From Paenibacillus caseinilyticus (GTDB lineage: Bacteria; Bacillota; Bacilli; Paenibacillales; NBRC-103111), in the NCBI RefSeq assembly GCF_027533645.1, contig NZ_JAQAGY010000003.1:434001-498000 (forward strand): a DNA stretch of 64,000 nt. The letters run 5' to 3'. How positions within the stretch are numbered: the first letter of the stretch is position 1; every line of letters begins with the position of its first letter. Positions 18,094-29,398 of the stretch are shown one piece after another. The notes below the pieces were generated by a model. The model had not been told where the DNA came from and ran no database searches. It saw only the letters and a program-made list of their open reading frames with translations. The position numbers and the translations under genes are program-made.

Positions 18094-19329
18094 CTAGATG
18101 CTGTCAAGCAGAAGACTGTATTTTTCTATCGATTGCTCTTTCTTTAAATAAGATTCGAGATAAGTTCGCCCATTTAGTCCCATTCTGCGAAGTTCCGACG
18201 GATCGGTAGCGGCCATGGCTTCAATGGAGGCTGTAATCCCATGGTAATCCTGAGGTTCGACCACATAGCCGGACTCGCTTTCCATAATGAGACGATGAGC
18301 TTCGCTGCCGCTCTCCAGTACCCCGAGAATCGGTTTGCCCGAAGCCATGACGCCGTAGATCTTACTTGGGACCGAAACCCCCTTAATGCCCTTCTGGTTC
18401 ACTACGAGATGCACATCCGCCGCGTTGAGCGAGTAACGGATATAATCCTTCGGCTGGTAAGGCAGGAACTGTACATTCTTCAGACCGTGCTGCTTGACGA
18501 ACTGCTGCATACCGCCTTTTACCGCGCCCTCTCCGATAAACACAAACGCGATCCGGTCGTCATGCTCGAAATGCTTGGTTACGTTGATGATATTCTCAAG
18601 ATCATAATATAATCCCAAGTTCCCAGAATACATAACGACAAAGCGGTCTGTCAGCCCATTCTCCTCTAGGAATGCTTTTACTTGAGGATGGTCTTTGGAC
18701 AGCGGGATAATCTCGTTCTCCTCGGTCCAGTTATTAATGACGGAGTTCTCCGGCACATGGCGGTGACCGAAACGGTTCGCCAGCGTCTCCTGCATATCCC
18801 GCCCGACGGTTACAATGTGGTCGGCTAATTTACAGTTAATGTTATCCACCGACCGGGCCAGGCTGTACATCCACTTCTGCTTCGTGAAGCTTACGGCCTC
18901 CGCCTGCTCGGGATTGAAGTCTTGAATATTGTACACATGTTTGGTTCTCTTCAGTACCTTGCCGATCGTTCCGATTAAGCCGCCGAGGACTGGCGGAGAA
19001 GAGATCGTATAGACGATATCGGTTTTCTTCTCGATCAGCATAGCCCAGGTAGCCAGGAAGAAATAACTGGTAATATAGCGAAGACGGCTCCACTTGCTGC
19101 TTTTGTCAAGAACAGGGAGTTTGATTCTTACGATTCGGATATTCTCTAGATAATCAGTGACGAACATGTTGTCCTGTTCCGACTTCTGACCGGCATATCC
19201 CGGCTGTGCAGCGATTACCGTAATATCGAATTTGTCCTGTAGATGCAGGCAAAGGGACGTCATCAACTGTCCCGTCGATGCAAAGTCCGGATAAAAATAA
19301 TTGATCACAAATACGATTTTTTTCTTCAT
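18094..19329 (-). CDS. Family 4 glycosyltransferase (WcaI/WbuB-like)
   Basis: A 411-residue GT-B enzyme resembling the colanic-acid WcaI and fucosamine WbuB group. It opens with IVFVINYFYPDFASTGQLMTSL; the donor half has VVMYSGNLGLYYDLENIINV, VFIGEGAVKGGMQQFV and VPSKIYGVMASGKPILGV. It is the last gene of set A and starts three bases after the acetyltransferase stop, so the two are coupled. Confidence 0.88.
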   Translation of the reverse strand: MKKKIVFVINYFYPDFASTGQLMTSLCLHLQDKFDITVIAAQPGYAGQKSEQDNMFVTDYLENIRIVRIKLPVLDKSSKWSRLRYITSYFFLATWAMLIEKKTDIVYTISSPPVLGGLIGTIGKVLKRTKHVYNIQDFNPEQAEAVSFTKQKWMYSLARSVDNINCKLADHIVTVGRDMQETLANRFGHRHVPENSVINNWTEENEIIPLSKDHPQVKAFLEENGLTDRFVVMYSGNLGLYYDLENIINVTKHFEHDDRIAFVFIGEGAVKGGMQQFVKQHGLKNVQFLPYQPKDYIRYSLNAADVHLVVNQKGIKGVSVPSKIYGVMASGKPILGVLESGSEAHRLIMESESGYVVEPQDYHGITASIEAMAATDPSELRRMGLNGRTYLESYLKKEQSIEKYSLLLDSI

Positions 19330-19331
19330 GG

Positions 19332-19892
19332 CTACCTCATATCCTCGAATCTGTATTTCTTGAAGCGGGCCGGCGAGCCGATATGGACCTCACTGGCCCC
19401 CACATCCTTGGTAACCGTACTGCACGCGCCGACGACCCCCATCTCATGGATGGTAACCCCCGGATAAACAAAGGCGCGGCTGGCGACCCAGGCGCCATCC
19501 TTTAGCACGATCGGTTTCGTTATCAATCCAAAGTGGGGATCGTCCATTCGGTGCGAGCCTGTGCACAGATAAGCCTGTTGGGAGACCACGCACTGCGCTC
19601 CGATTTCGATGCGGTCCAGACTGTAGAATTCCGCATAATCCCCTACCCAGGAGTGCGCGCCGATGCTAACTTTCCAAGGGTATGTAAATCTTGCAGTAGA
19701 CCTTACACGAACTCCCTCGGCAATTTGCGCGCCGAATGCTTTCAGCAAGAATCTCCGCCAGCCGTACATGTTGTGCAGCGAGAACCGGAACAGGCTCCCC
19801 TGTACCAGCCACCACAAGAGAACGATCAGTCCGCTGCGTCCTCTGGAATAGCCATCCTGATTATACAGATCTAGCCGTACTATATTTTTCAT
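19332..19892 (-). CDS. WcaF-type colanic-acid-like O-acetyltransferase
   Basis: A hexapeptide acetyltransferase of 186 residues with the WcaF-type N-terminus (RLDLYNQDGYSRGRSGLIVLLWWLVQGSLF). Repeats such as IGAHSWVGDY, IGAQCVVSQQAYL, GAWVASRAFVYPGVTI and GACSTVTKDV build the beta-helix. The ATG at 19892 is chosen because the family begins there; the frame stays open to 20042 inside the upstream gene. It overlaps the preceding glycosyltransferase by 32 bases with GAGGAG upstream. Confidence 0.85.
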   Translation of the reverse strand: MKNIVRLDLYNQDGYSRGRSGLIVLLWWLVQGSLFRFSLHNMYGWRRFLLKAFGAQIAEGVRVRSTARFTYPWKVSIGAHSWVGDYAEFYSLDRIEIGAQCVVSQQAYLCTGSHRMDDPHFGLITKPIVLKDGAWVASRAFVYPGVTIHEMGVVGACSTVTKDVGASEVHIGSPARFKKYRFEDMR

Positions 19893-21039
19893 ACGACTGC
19901 CATAGCTCCTCATATATGTCGGTTGTTTTTTGTACGTAAGCTTCCCGCGAGAACTCCGTCTCCACAAGCAGCCGGGCATTCTCGCCCATGGCCCTGTAAT
20001 CCGCATCCAGTACGCTTGCGATCCCTCCGGCGAGAGCTTCATGGTTCTCGGCAGGGACCAGGAGGCCGGTCGTATCCCGTACCATTTCGGGCACTCCCCC
20101 TACGTCGGTAGCCACTACCGGCAGCCCCGCCCTCATAGCCTCCAGAATGACCGTAGGGAAGATATCGTAGACGGACGGCAGAACGAACAGATCCGACTGT
20201 CTCAGCAGCTCTGGGACATCCCTGCGCAGCCCCAGGAAGTGAAGCGTGCCGTTCAGCCCGAACCGCTCGGCCATATCGATCAGCTTTTGCTTGTATTCCT
20301 TCTCATAATCGAATGCCACATCCCCTACAATCAGGAAGTGACAGTCTCTGCCCTGCTTTCGGAGCAGGTCTGCAGCCTGGATGAAATATTCCATCCCTTT
20401 CATGGGAGACAGACGGGCAACGGCAATGACGATCTTTGCGTCCGCCGGGATTCCAAGCTCCATACGGATATCCCCCGGTCCAAGCGGAAGCAGTTCTTTC
20501 TTAAAATCAATGCCGTTGTAAATCTTCAGCAGCTTATGGGAGACGGTTGAGCCCCAGTTGAACATCACCTTGCTCCGCTCGCAGAGAACGATCACCTTAT
20601 CGTTAAAGTAGTGGTTGAGGTAACCTACCATCTGATAGGCGAACAAAGGCTTTCTCGGCAGCTCATGTACCGTCTGCACCGCGGGGATGCGCATTAATTT
20701 CGCGGCAATATTCCCGCCCATCAGCTCCATCTTATGCGAATGCACGATATCGATCTTATGCTCGCGGATCACACGCATTACCGTACGGATCGTCACCCAC
20801 AGCTTAGCCGTGTTGCGAAGGTAGTATCCCAGGTCCGTAGGCTTGCCGAACACGGCCAGCTTCCCGAACAATACGGTTGCACCTGCCGCTTCATACTTGG
20901 CCACGTAAGGACTTGGTCCGGGAAGCAGTACAAAAGCGCGGTATCGCGCCCGGTCAAGACCTTCGACCAGCTGCAGCAGCACCGTATCCACACCGCCGAC
21001 CTGGCTGGCATAGGGCTGAATATATAAGATATGCTTCAC
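19861..21039 (-). CDS. Family 4 glycosyltransferase
   Basis: A 392-residue GT-B enzyme. The GTG at 21039 is chosen since GGGGGAG precedes it and the protein then begins like its paralog at 51220-52407. Both share QVGGVDTVLLQL near residue 12, LHFLGLRRDVPELL or a close variant, and FPTVILEAMRAGLPVVATDVGG, the nucleotide-sugar binding block. It probably adds a sugar of the set A repeat. Donor unknown. Confidence 0.88.
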   Translation of the reverse strand: MKHILYIQPYASQVGGVDTVLLQLVEGLDRARYRAFVLLPGPSPYVAKYEAAGATVLFGKLAVFGKPTDLGYYLRNTAKLWVTIRTVMRVIREHKIDIVHSHKMELMGGNIAAKLMRIPAVQTVHELPRKPLFAYQMVGYLNHYFNDKVIVLCERSKVMFNWGSTVSHKLLKIYNGIDFKKELLPLGPGDIRMELGIPADAKIVIAVARLSPMKGMEYFIQAADLLRKQGRDCHFLIVGDVAFDYEKEYKQKLIDMAERFGLNGTLHFLGLRRDVPELLRQSDLFVLPSVYDIFPTVILEAMRAGLPVVATDVGGVPEMVRDTTGLLVPAENHEALAGGIASVLDADYRAMGENARLLVETEFSREAYVQKTTDIYEELWQSYEKYSTARSV

Positions 21040-21097
21040 AAGATACTCCCCCTTCCCGGGTAATCTTAATCGATACACCGACCAAACTAGTTCTATA

Positions 21098-22318
21098 TTA
21101 TTGTCTGGCGACAGGCGCCCGTGCCTCCTGCCATATCATCTTCTGTTCGAGCGGCAGTTTGGGCTCGCTCGGCTTTTTCTTGTATGCGGCCATCAGCATA
21201 ATATAGAACAGCGGGGCGTCGAGTACGGGTTGCGAAATCAGCAGTGTCAGGAACAGCGGTGTAACCGCAACGAGATACTGCGCTTTGTCCTCCACCCAGA
21301 ACACCGTTGCAAAATAAATGATAAGGACGAGCAGAATTCCTATGATCCCGATCATATAGCTGGAGGAAAGCAGATTGATGCCCAGCTGGTCCGCATTGTT
21401 GTATCCCTCATTGTACATTCCCGTGCCGAACGGATTCTCCATAAACAAGCGAAGCCCTTCCCATGTGGCATCCGACCGGTCCGTCACCGAAGCCCCCAGT
21501 TTCTCGGACTTATCATTCAGTCCTATGAACGGAGCAAAGAAGGCGGCATAGAACATAAAAGCAAAAATCATAATTGCTTTCAGGCCCCTTCGGTTGAAGA
21601 AATACCGCATGGCTAGTGCGACGAAGTAAATCGCCAGTCCGGACGTGGACAATGTAGCCCCAACTCCAAGGAACAGCACAATTTGAATCCACTTCCTGTC
21701 CAGGTTGTAGGATTCAAGCGAAAAGATGGCCCAGATCAAAAAGGCCTGGAAGATACCGGCTTCGCGGAACAAACCAAGCAGCCTCGGCAGATTAAGCCCA
21801 GGCATCTCAATAAAGCTGTATAAAATGGTAAACGGGAAGTAGGTTTTGCCCGTTTGGTCGTACGTCTCTACATTAATTTTGAACAAGTAGAGGGACTCCC
21901 AAGGAACTACGGTCGTCAGAAGCAAGCTGATATAGTAAGAAATTACAAAAGCCATCAGCGTGAAAATAAATCCGCGAAAATATTTCTGATTGGCCCTCTC
22001 ATCGCTCAAAACCAAGGCAAAGGAAAAGAGAATGACGATATGTGCGACGGCCGCTTTGATCACGAACTCGAAGTGCATACCGCCTTGTACTCCCGCATGA
22101 GCAAAGAAATACACCCACATCACGATACTGACTACCAGTACAAACTGAATGTGTCGCGTGAAGCGCACATTTTTTAGAATAGATTGCTCTACCATGTGGA
22201 AGTAGACCGCCCCCAAACTCAGCACCATGGCCAAGCTTGACAGGTTCTGTCCGAAAGCGGTCGGCCGCATCATGAAAGTAGCGATAAGAAGCAGCAAGAC
22301 CTTAACTCGCAGCAGCAT
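21098..22318 (-). CDS. Wzy-like EPS polymerase (set A)
   Basis: A 406-residue protein with about ten membrane segments. A loop near residues 275-310 with the pattern WEGLRLFMENPFGTGMYNEG resembles the periplasmic/extracellular loop of O-antigen polymerases (x-NPLxGxG). It lies among glycosyltransferase genes and near a flippase gene, as expected of a polymerase. Identification is by topology and setting. Start: ATG 22318. Confidence 0.75.
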   Translation of the reverse strand: MLLRVKVLLLLIATFMMRPTAFGQNLSSLAMVLSLGAVYFHMVEQSILKNVRFTRHIQFVLVVSIVMWVYFFAHAGVQGGMHFEFVIKAAVAHIVILFSFALVLSDERANQKYFRGFIFTLMAFVISYYISLLLTTVVPWESLYLFKINVETYDQTGKTYFPFTILYSFIEMPGLNLPRLLGLFREAGIFQAFLIWAIFSLESYNLDRKWIQIVLFLGVGATLSTSGLAIYFVALAMRYFFNRRGLKAIMIFAFMFYAAFFAPFIGLNDKSEKLGASVTDRSDATWEGLRLFMENPFGTGMYNEGYNNADQLGINLLSSSYMIGIIGILLVLIIYFATVFWVEDKAQYLVAVTPLFLTLLISQPVLDAPLFYIMLMAAYKKKPSEPKLPLEQKMIWQEARAPVARQ

Positions 22319-22343
22319 GGTCTACTCCTTTCATGTAGTTGAA

Positions 22344-23477
22344 TTACGCACCCAACGTCTTGCCGTATTTATCCATAAAAAATCGTGGTTGGATTAACTC
22401 GCGATAATGGTTCTGGTTCGTGTTCAGCTTCTCGGCCAGCTCGGTCCGGTGACGAAGAGCATAATTGATCTGCTCAGCCAGATCGGTTACCTCTTCCGAA
22501 CGGAAGACCAATCCCAACTGATAATGATCGATCGTAAAGCCGATCTCTCCATGATCCGGTCCGATAACCAACTTATTGCGAACGACGGCCTCCGTCAGAG
22601 GTCCGCTTTGTCCCGTAAACATTTTCCGGTACGGCAGCACGATAAGATCGGCGGATTCAAAGTAACTGGAAACCGCCTCATCATCAATATACCCGAGTTC
22701 CGTAATCACTTGACAATGGGAAGGAAGTCTCATCTTCCAAGCTTCAATGTCCTCGCGGGTAAAGTGCTCCTCTTTTCCTGCGATCACCAGGGTTGCAGGT
22801 TCCTCCACCTTTGCGAAAGCCTGCATAAGCAGATCCAACCCTTTATCATACCGGGTACCGCCGAAGGCCAAGAGATACGGCCCCGGAGCGGCTTCCCACC
22901 TGCTTTGAAGCTGCCGGTCCTGATCGGGATTGCCGTGCTGGGGGTGCAGCTGGGGGTACAGGATACTTTCGACTGTTCCCCTGCCGGACGAGCGTACCCG
23001 TTCGATCGTGTAGCGCTTGGTATATTCTCCATGCACGATAAGCTGGCGAATGACGCCAAGCCCCAGAAAAAAAGAAAGCGCCCGCTGCTTGCTCGGTCGT
23101 GTAGGGTACCAGTGCATAGTAGCGGTGCAGGTCAATCCGAGTAGCAAGGGCCAAACCAGAAGCAGCGGAATCAGCAGACAGTCGAGATACAAGAGATGAA
23201 GCTTTCCATATCCCTGCTTCTTGCAGTATCGGACCAGCCTGTACAACATCAGTGTCCGTCCCAGTACAGCAGGCAGCCTTGGGGGTGTCGGATCCATCAC
23301 CAGCATGGAGATTCCGGCCTCCTCCAAGCTCTTCGCTTGTTCCGGTTCCATCGATGTCGTCGCATAGCAGCAGACCGCATCCGGATCTCTCTCGCGCACC
23401 CCTTGAATGGCAGCCAAGTTGTAGTAAAAGTGGTGCCCATCATTCGATGTATCGAAGAATAAAATTTTTTTACTCAT
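22344..23477 (-). CDS. Family 4-type glycosyltransferase
   Basis: A 377-residue GT-B enzyme: FFDTSNDGHHFYYNLAAIQG at the N-terminus, a hydrophobic stretch at about residues 95-115 that may sit on the membrane, and donor-half blocks YLLAFGGTRYDKGLDLLMQA and LIVLPYRKMFTGQSGPLTEAV. It overlaps the preceding glycosyltransferase gene by four bases, so the two are translationally coupled. Substrate unknown. Confidence 0.83.
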   Translation of the reverse strand: MSKKILFFDTSNDGHHFYYNLAAIQGVRERDPDAVCCYATTSMEPEQAKSLEEAGISMLVMDPTPPRLPAVLGRTLMLYRLVRYCKKQGYGKLHLLYLDCLLIPLLLVWPLLLGLTCTATMHWYPTRPSKQRALSFFLGLGVIRQLIVHGEYTKRYTIERVRSSGRGTVESILYPQLHPQHGNPDQDRQLQSRWEAAPGPYLLAFGGTRYDKGLDLLMQAFAKVEEPATLVIAGKEEHFTREDIEAWKMRLPSHCQVITELGYIDDEAVSSYFESADLIVLPYRKMFTGQSGPLTEAVVRNKLVIGPDHGEIGFTIDHYQLGLVFRSEEVTDLAEQINYALRHRTELAEKLNTNQNHYRELIQPRFFMDKYGKTLGA

Positions 23478-24607
23478 ATAGCCTCACTTTTGTGCCTGCT
23501 GAGAAAGCGGTTAATGGCTTCCACGTTAGCTTCCACCATATGTTCCATCGTATACCGTCCGGCAATCTCCAAGCTCCGGGCGCCGAATCCGGCTCTGCGC
23601 TCAGGAGACTCCGCCATGCTGCGCAGCGCTGATGTAAGGGCAACTTGATCATCTGCAGGGATCATATATCCGTTGACGCCCTCTTCGATGAGATCATGCG
23701 CCGCTCCTGCCATCTCGGTCGAGATCAGCGGCAGGCCGAACATGAGTGCCTCGTTCAATACCAAGGCCCACACATCATATCGCGTCGGAAGCACGAAAGC
23801 ATCGGATACTTTATAATACTCTATTAATTCTTCCTTTTGCAAAAAGGGAAGAATCACGACATTCTCCACTCTATTCTCCTGAAGGTAGGATCTGTACTCG
23901 GCTTCCTGCGGCCCCCCTCCGATGAGCAGCAAACTCGCATCGGGGTCATTCAGCTCATGGAACGAACGAAGCAGCAGGTCCAGTCCTTTTCTGTCAATAA
24001 ATTGACCCACCGACAAAAAGACGGTTCCCTTCAGGCCATGCTTGAGCTTCAGTTCTTTCGCCCGAGCGGGAGACAGAGGCTTCAGCTGTTCAGGGGAATA
24101 ATAAACCGAACTCAGCGGATACTCGTGGATCTGATCCGCCTTGGCTCCATAATAGGTTAGATAGTTCGTGCAGTTCTTTCCCGATGACAGCCAGAAAGAA
24201 GCGCTCGAGATCAACCCTCTCTTCAAGTTGCGTTTGAACCGCGATTCCTCTGGGGCAGGAAATCCCCCGTCCGAGTTCAAGATGAAGGGAATCCGCCTCA
24301 TGCGAAGCCATTGGATGGCCATCATCTCCGTCGGTGAACTGTAGCATCCCATCATATAGACATCGAATGGATTACGCTGCAGTTCTTTCCATACGGAGAA
24401 GTTCAAGTGCTTATCGAGACCGAAAGTCCGGCCGGGAAGAAACTTGTATTGAAAACGGCGGCCGAGTCCATCCACCTTCCACTCCCGGTTGGCTTCGTTC
24501 TTCGCTTGAAACCAAACGGTCAAGTCGCAATGCTTGCCGAGCTCATTGAAAAAATCGACCCGGTAGGGACTTGGTATATTGGTCATGAACATCACTTTGG
24601 GTTTCAC
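23474..24607 (-). CDS. Family 4 glycosyltransferase
   Basis: A 377-residue GT-B enzyme. Seen: MTNIPSPYRVDFFNELGKH at the N-terminus, FLSVGQFIDRKGLDLLLRSF near residue 200, and LPTRYDVWALVLNEALMFGL, the E-x7-E nucleotide-sugar binding block. It overlaps both neighbours by four bases, so flippase, this enzyme and the next form a coupled chain. Substrate unknown. Confidence 0.88.
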   Translation of the reverse strand: MKPKVMFMTNIPSPYRVDFFNELGKHCDLTVWFQAKNEANREWKVDGLGRRFQYKFLPGRTFGLDKHLNFSVWKELQRNPFDVYMMGCYSSPTEMMAIQWLRMRRIPFILNSDGGFPAPEESRFKRNLKRGLISSASFWLSSGKNCTNYLTYYGAKADQIHEYPLSSVYYSPEQLKPLSPARAKELKLKHGLKGTVFLSVGQFIDRKGLDLLLRSFHELNDPDASLLLIGGGPQEAEYRSYLQENRVENVVILPFLQKEELIEYYKVSDAFVLPTRYDVWALVLNEALMFGLPLISTEMAGAAHDLIEEGVNGYMIPADDQVALTSALRSMAESPERRAGFGARSLEIAGRYTMEHMVEANVEAINRFLSRHKSEAI

Positions 24608-26160
24608 ACAGCCTCTTCCCTTTCCCTTTTACGCAGTTTGCCGAATCGAAGAGACATCATCTCCATACCGAACAAAAGCACGCCCATCACAATCAGAACA
24701 ATGGTTCCGGAAGCCGCCAGCTGCAGCAGCAGGGAGATCAGCGTACTCGCCGAAGGGCCTCCCGTCCAATAGATCCACAGTCCGCTGAGTATAAATAAGC
24801 ATACGGGCGGAACCAAGGTGTGGAGCAACAACTTCCATTTCAGAGCCATCAACTTGATCTCAATAAACAACCTTGCCCCTATGCCGATGGGGAATCCAAG
24901 CATGCGCGAGAAGGCCGCCCCCGGAATTCCGAGAAGTGGCACAAGCAGCAAGCTTCCCAGCAGCGTAGCCGCACTGGTTCCAAAGTTGATCCCCGTGTTT
25001 AACTTCACATACTCCGTGCCGTTCAGGTAATAAAAAGCTACGATGGCGACGGTACCTGAAGCTACGCCGACGACCAAAAGTCTCAATAGCGATGCAGCCT
25101 GAACAGCAAATTCAGGCGAAATCCAAATGGTCAGTATGCTGTCAGCGTACAACAGCATGGGCACACTGAGGGAAGTCACCGCCAAGATGACAACCTTATT
25201 AGCGAAAATATACACTTTCTTAAGCTGCTCGAGATTCCCGGTTTCACGAAGAGAACTGAACTTCGGAAATAGGAATGCTCCCGCAGCGGCCGGAACCTCG
25301 TGCAGTTTGGCAGCCAGCTGCATACAGACCGAGTACACGCCAAGTGCCGCGGGTCCAAGAGTTGAGCTGATGATCACACGGTCGATCTGGGTATAGATCA
25401 CACTGCTGATGACTTGCAGCCATGAGTACATGCCGTACCCCAGAACAGTCCTCGATGCCTCTCTGTCCCAACGGGGCGTATAGATCAGCTCCGGACTCAT
25501 CCTGCGGCCGATCGCATATTGGAAAGCTGCGGCACACACGGACATCAGTAGCATCAAAACGACAAGTCCGAGCAGTTTGAATCCGAGATAAACGAGCACC
25601 ACGCTCATCAGGTTGGTGATGACATTAACGAGCATGTTCGTCTTATTCAATACGTCATAACGGTGATGTGCCATGCATACGGCAGCAAACACGCTGCTGA
25701 TAATCTTGACTCCGACGACGGCTCCCAATACCCTTGTCGCCTCAACAATTTGTTCGCCTGTCTCCCCTGTTACATTCTGGAATAAAAACAGAAGGCTGGG
25801 GCCAAGCAGGTATAGCAAGAGCGTGGTCGCAGACCCGATTGCTATACATAACGCCATGGTGAAGCGGAGTACACGGTTAAAAGAAGCATAATCATTGGTT
25901 TCGAGATAAGCAGACCCGAATTTGACTACCGAGCTGCTGACTCCAAGGTTGGTTACACTGAGGATCGCTATAATGGAACCCATCAGAATCCAGCTTCCAT
26001 AGAATTCGGCGCCCAGCATCTTCAGCAGCAGAGGAGTAATCAATATCGTAATCATCGGATTCACAATAAATTCCATCGCACTGTAAGTCAAATTCTTGAA
26101 GTCACGAGTCTTTCCCATATGCTTGGCCTTACTGAGAATTGCTTTTAGCGCGTTAGCCAT
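24604..26160 (-). CDS. Wzx-type polysaccharide flippase (set A)
   Basis: A 518-residue membrane protein with about 12 to 14 hydrophobic segments of the polysaccharide exporter family. The first segment follows the basic start (KAILSKAKHMGKTRDFKN), and QIDRVIISSTLGPAALGVYSV near residue 265 is a common family block. It should flip the lipid-linked repeat unit of set A. It differs clearly from the flippase at 4929-6317, which supports two separate polymer routes. Confidence 0.88.
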   Translation of the reverse strand: MANALKAILSKAKHMGKTRDFKNLTYSAMEFIVNPMITILITPLLLKMLGAEFYGSWILMGSIIAILSVTNLGVSSSVVKFGSAYLETNDYASFNRVLRFTMALCIAIGSATTLLLYLLGPSLLFLFQNVTGETGEQIVEATRVLGAVVGVKIISSVFAAVCMAHHRYDVLNKTNMLVNVITNLMSVVLVYLGFKLLGLVVLMLLMSVCAAAFQYAIGRRMSPELIYTPRWDREASRTVLGYGMYSWLQVISSVIYTQIDRVIISSTLGPAALGVYSVCMQLAAKLHEVPAAAGAFLFPKFSSLRETGNLEQLKKVYIFANKVVILAVTSLSVPMLLYADSILTIWISPEFAVQAASLLRLLVVGVASGTVAIVAFYYLNGTEYVKLNTGINFGTSAATLLGSLLLVPLLGIPGAAFSRMLGFPIGIGARLFIEIKLMALKWKLLLHTLVPPVCLFILSGLWIYWTGGPSASTLISLLLQLAASGTIVLIVMGVLLFGMEMMSLRFGKLRKREREEAV

Positions 26161-26174
26161 CCCATTGCCCAGGA

Positions 26175-28134
<1,960 letters not shown>

Positions 28135-28215
28135 TCCGCTCACCTCTATTGGAGTATCGTAAGGCCCGGCCAAAGTGCCGCAGATCCGGGCCCTACGGAA
28201 TATAATGATTGGTAT

Positions 28216-29106
28216 TTATCCGATCACATCGATTAATTTATGGTTGGCCAGCGTTTCCTTGATGGCATTCAGAACAGGCTGGCGAAGTTCTTTGGATTTC
28301 AAAGCAAACTGCAGTGTTGTCAGGATAAATCCGAGCTTCTCGCCCACATCATGACGCGTGCCCTCAAAATTATAAGCATATACACGCTGCAGCTCGTTCA
28401 GCTTCTGGATCGCATCCGTCAACTGGATCTCGCCGCCCGCACCAAGCTCCTGAAGGGACAGGATATCGAAGATTTCGGGAGTCAGGATATAGCGGCCCAT
28501 AATAGCCAAATTGGATGGAGCCGTACCGAGAGCAGGCTTTTCCACGAACTTTTGAACTTCGTAGAGTCTGCCTTGATTGCCGGCAGGATCGATAATCCCG
28601 TACCGGTTCGTTTCCTCGTCCGTTACCTTCTGAACACCGATTACCGACGATCCTGTTTGCTCGTACTGCTCGATCAGCTGCTTCAGGCACGGCTTTTCAG
28701 CCGATACGATATCATCTCCGAGAAGTACAGCGAAAGGTTCGTTGCCGATGAATTTGCGCGCAGTCCATACGGCATGTCCAAGGCCTTTCGGTTCTTTCTG
28801 ACGGATAAAGTGCAGCTCCACTTTAGAAGAACGGCGAACTTCTTCAAGCAGCTCAAGCTTGCCTTTTTCGTTCAGGTTATGCTCCAGCTCATGCACATGG
28901 TCGAAATGATCCTCGATGGCCCGCTTGCCCTTCCCCGTCACGATGATGATATCTTCGATTCCGGATTCAACGGCCTCTTCCACAATATATTGGATGGTAG
29001 GCTTGTCTATGATGGGAAGCATCTCTTTGGGCATAGCTTTCGTAGCGGGCAAAAACCTTGTTCCGAGTCCTGCTGCGGGAATAATTGCTTTTCTAACTTT
29101 TTTCAT
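28216..29106 (-). CDS. galU: UTP-glucose-1-phosphate uridylyltransferase (set A copy)
   Basis: A 296-residue enzyme supplying UDP-glucose. It carries the same motifs as the copy at 15816-16706 ([33 protein letters not shown]) and is the same length. It follows the EAR element and a terminator-like hairpin at 29176-29223. Two galU copies in one locus suggest a duplicated module (chain-length gene, EAR, galU). Confidence 0.93.
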   Translation of the reverse strand: MKKVRKAIIPAAGLGTRFLPATKAMPKEMLPIIDKPTIQYIVEEAVESGIEDIIIVTGKGKRAIEDHFDHVHELEHNLNEKGKLELLEEVRRSSKVELHFIRQKEPKGLGHAVWTARKFIGNEPFAVLLGDDIVSAEKPCLKQLIEQYEQTGSSVIGVQKVTDEETNRYGIIDPAGNQGRLYEVQKFVEKPALGTAPSNLAIMGRYILTPEIFDILSLQELGAGGEIQLTDAIQKLNELQRVYAYNFEGTRHDVGEKLGFILTTLQFALKSKELRQPVLNAIKETLANHKLIDVIG

Positions 29107-29175
29107 TTGGTTTCCCTCCTACTCTTATCTGTATCTAAGACAAACCTACACTCCTGCACTGCTTTTATGTTGAGA

Positions 29176-29223
29176 TAAAAAAGCTAGCTATATTGTCTTT
29201 ATCATGCCAAAACAATATAACTA
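29176..29223 (-). terminator. AU-rich intrinsic terminator between EAR copy 2 and galU
   Basis: On the minus strand CTAGTTATATTGT (29223-29211) and ACAATATAGCTAG (29196-29184) pair over 13 bp with one G-U, followed by CTTTTTTATC. This fits a terminator just after the EAR element, the kind of site EAR is known to override. The same bases could be read as a promoter (TTGTTT, 17 bp, TATAGC); the hairpin reading explains more of the sequence. Confidence 0.6.
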
Positions 29224-29244
29224 GAATTTTTATTAGTTAGGAGA

Positions 29245-29359
29245 GAGGGCATTCAACCCAACCTCACATCACACCACCGACGATAGACGTCTAAGGCTTC
29301 ATAGAGCCCACAGCATGATCGAGTGCCTACAGTGATAAAGGTGCAGTAGACATTACCTG
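29245..29359 (-). ncRNA. EAR (epsC) antitermination RNA, copy 2
   Basis: A 115-nt element on the minus strand between the BY-kinase gene and galU, the same place EAR takes between epsB and epsC in B. subtilis. It shares with copy 1 the blocks GGTAATG, the stem TGTCTAC/GTAGGCA, CACCTTTATCACTGTAGGCA, CATGCTGTGGG, GCCTTAGACG, the GACG/CGTC stem and GGGTT-AATGCCCTC. Loops differ more than stems. EAR is known to make polymerase resistant to terminators through long EPS operons. Not verified by covariance search. Confidence 0.8.
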
Positions 29360-29398
29360 ATACCAGGGGCTAAACGGCCCTAGCGTTCGGAACGGCGA

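Noticed and set aside
29187-29215. Promoter reading TTGTTT, 17 bp, TATAGC before galU (set A)
   Set aside because: The same bases form the two arms of a 13-bp hairpin followed by a T-run, which explains more of the sequence as a terminator.
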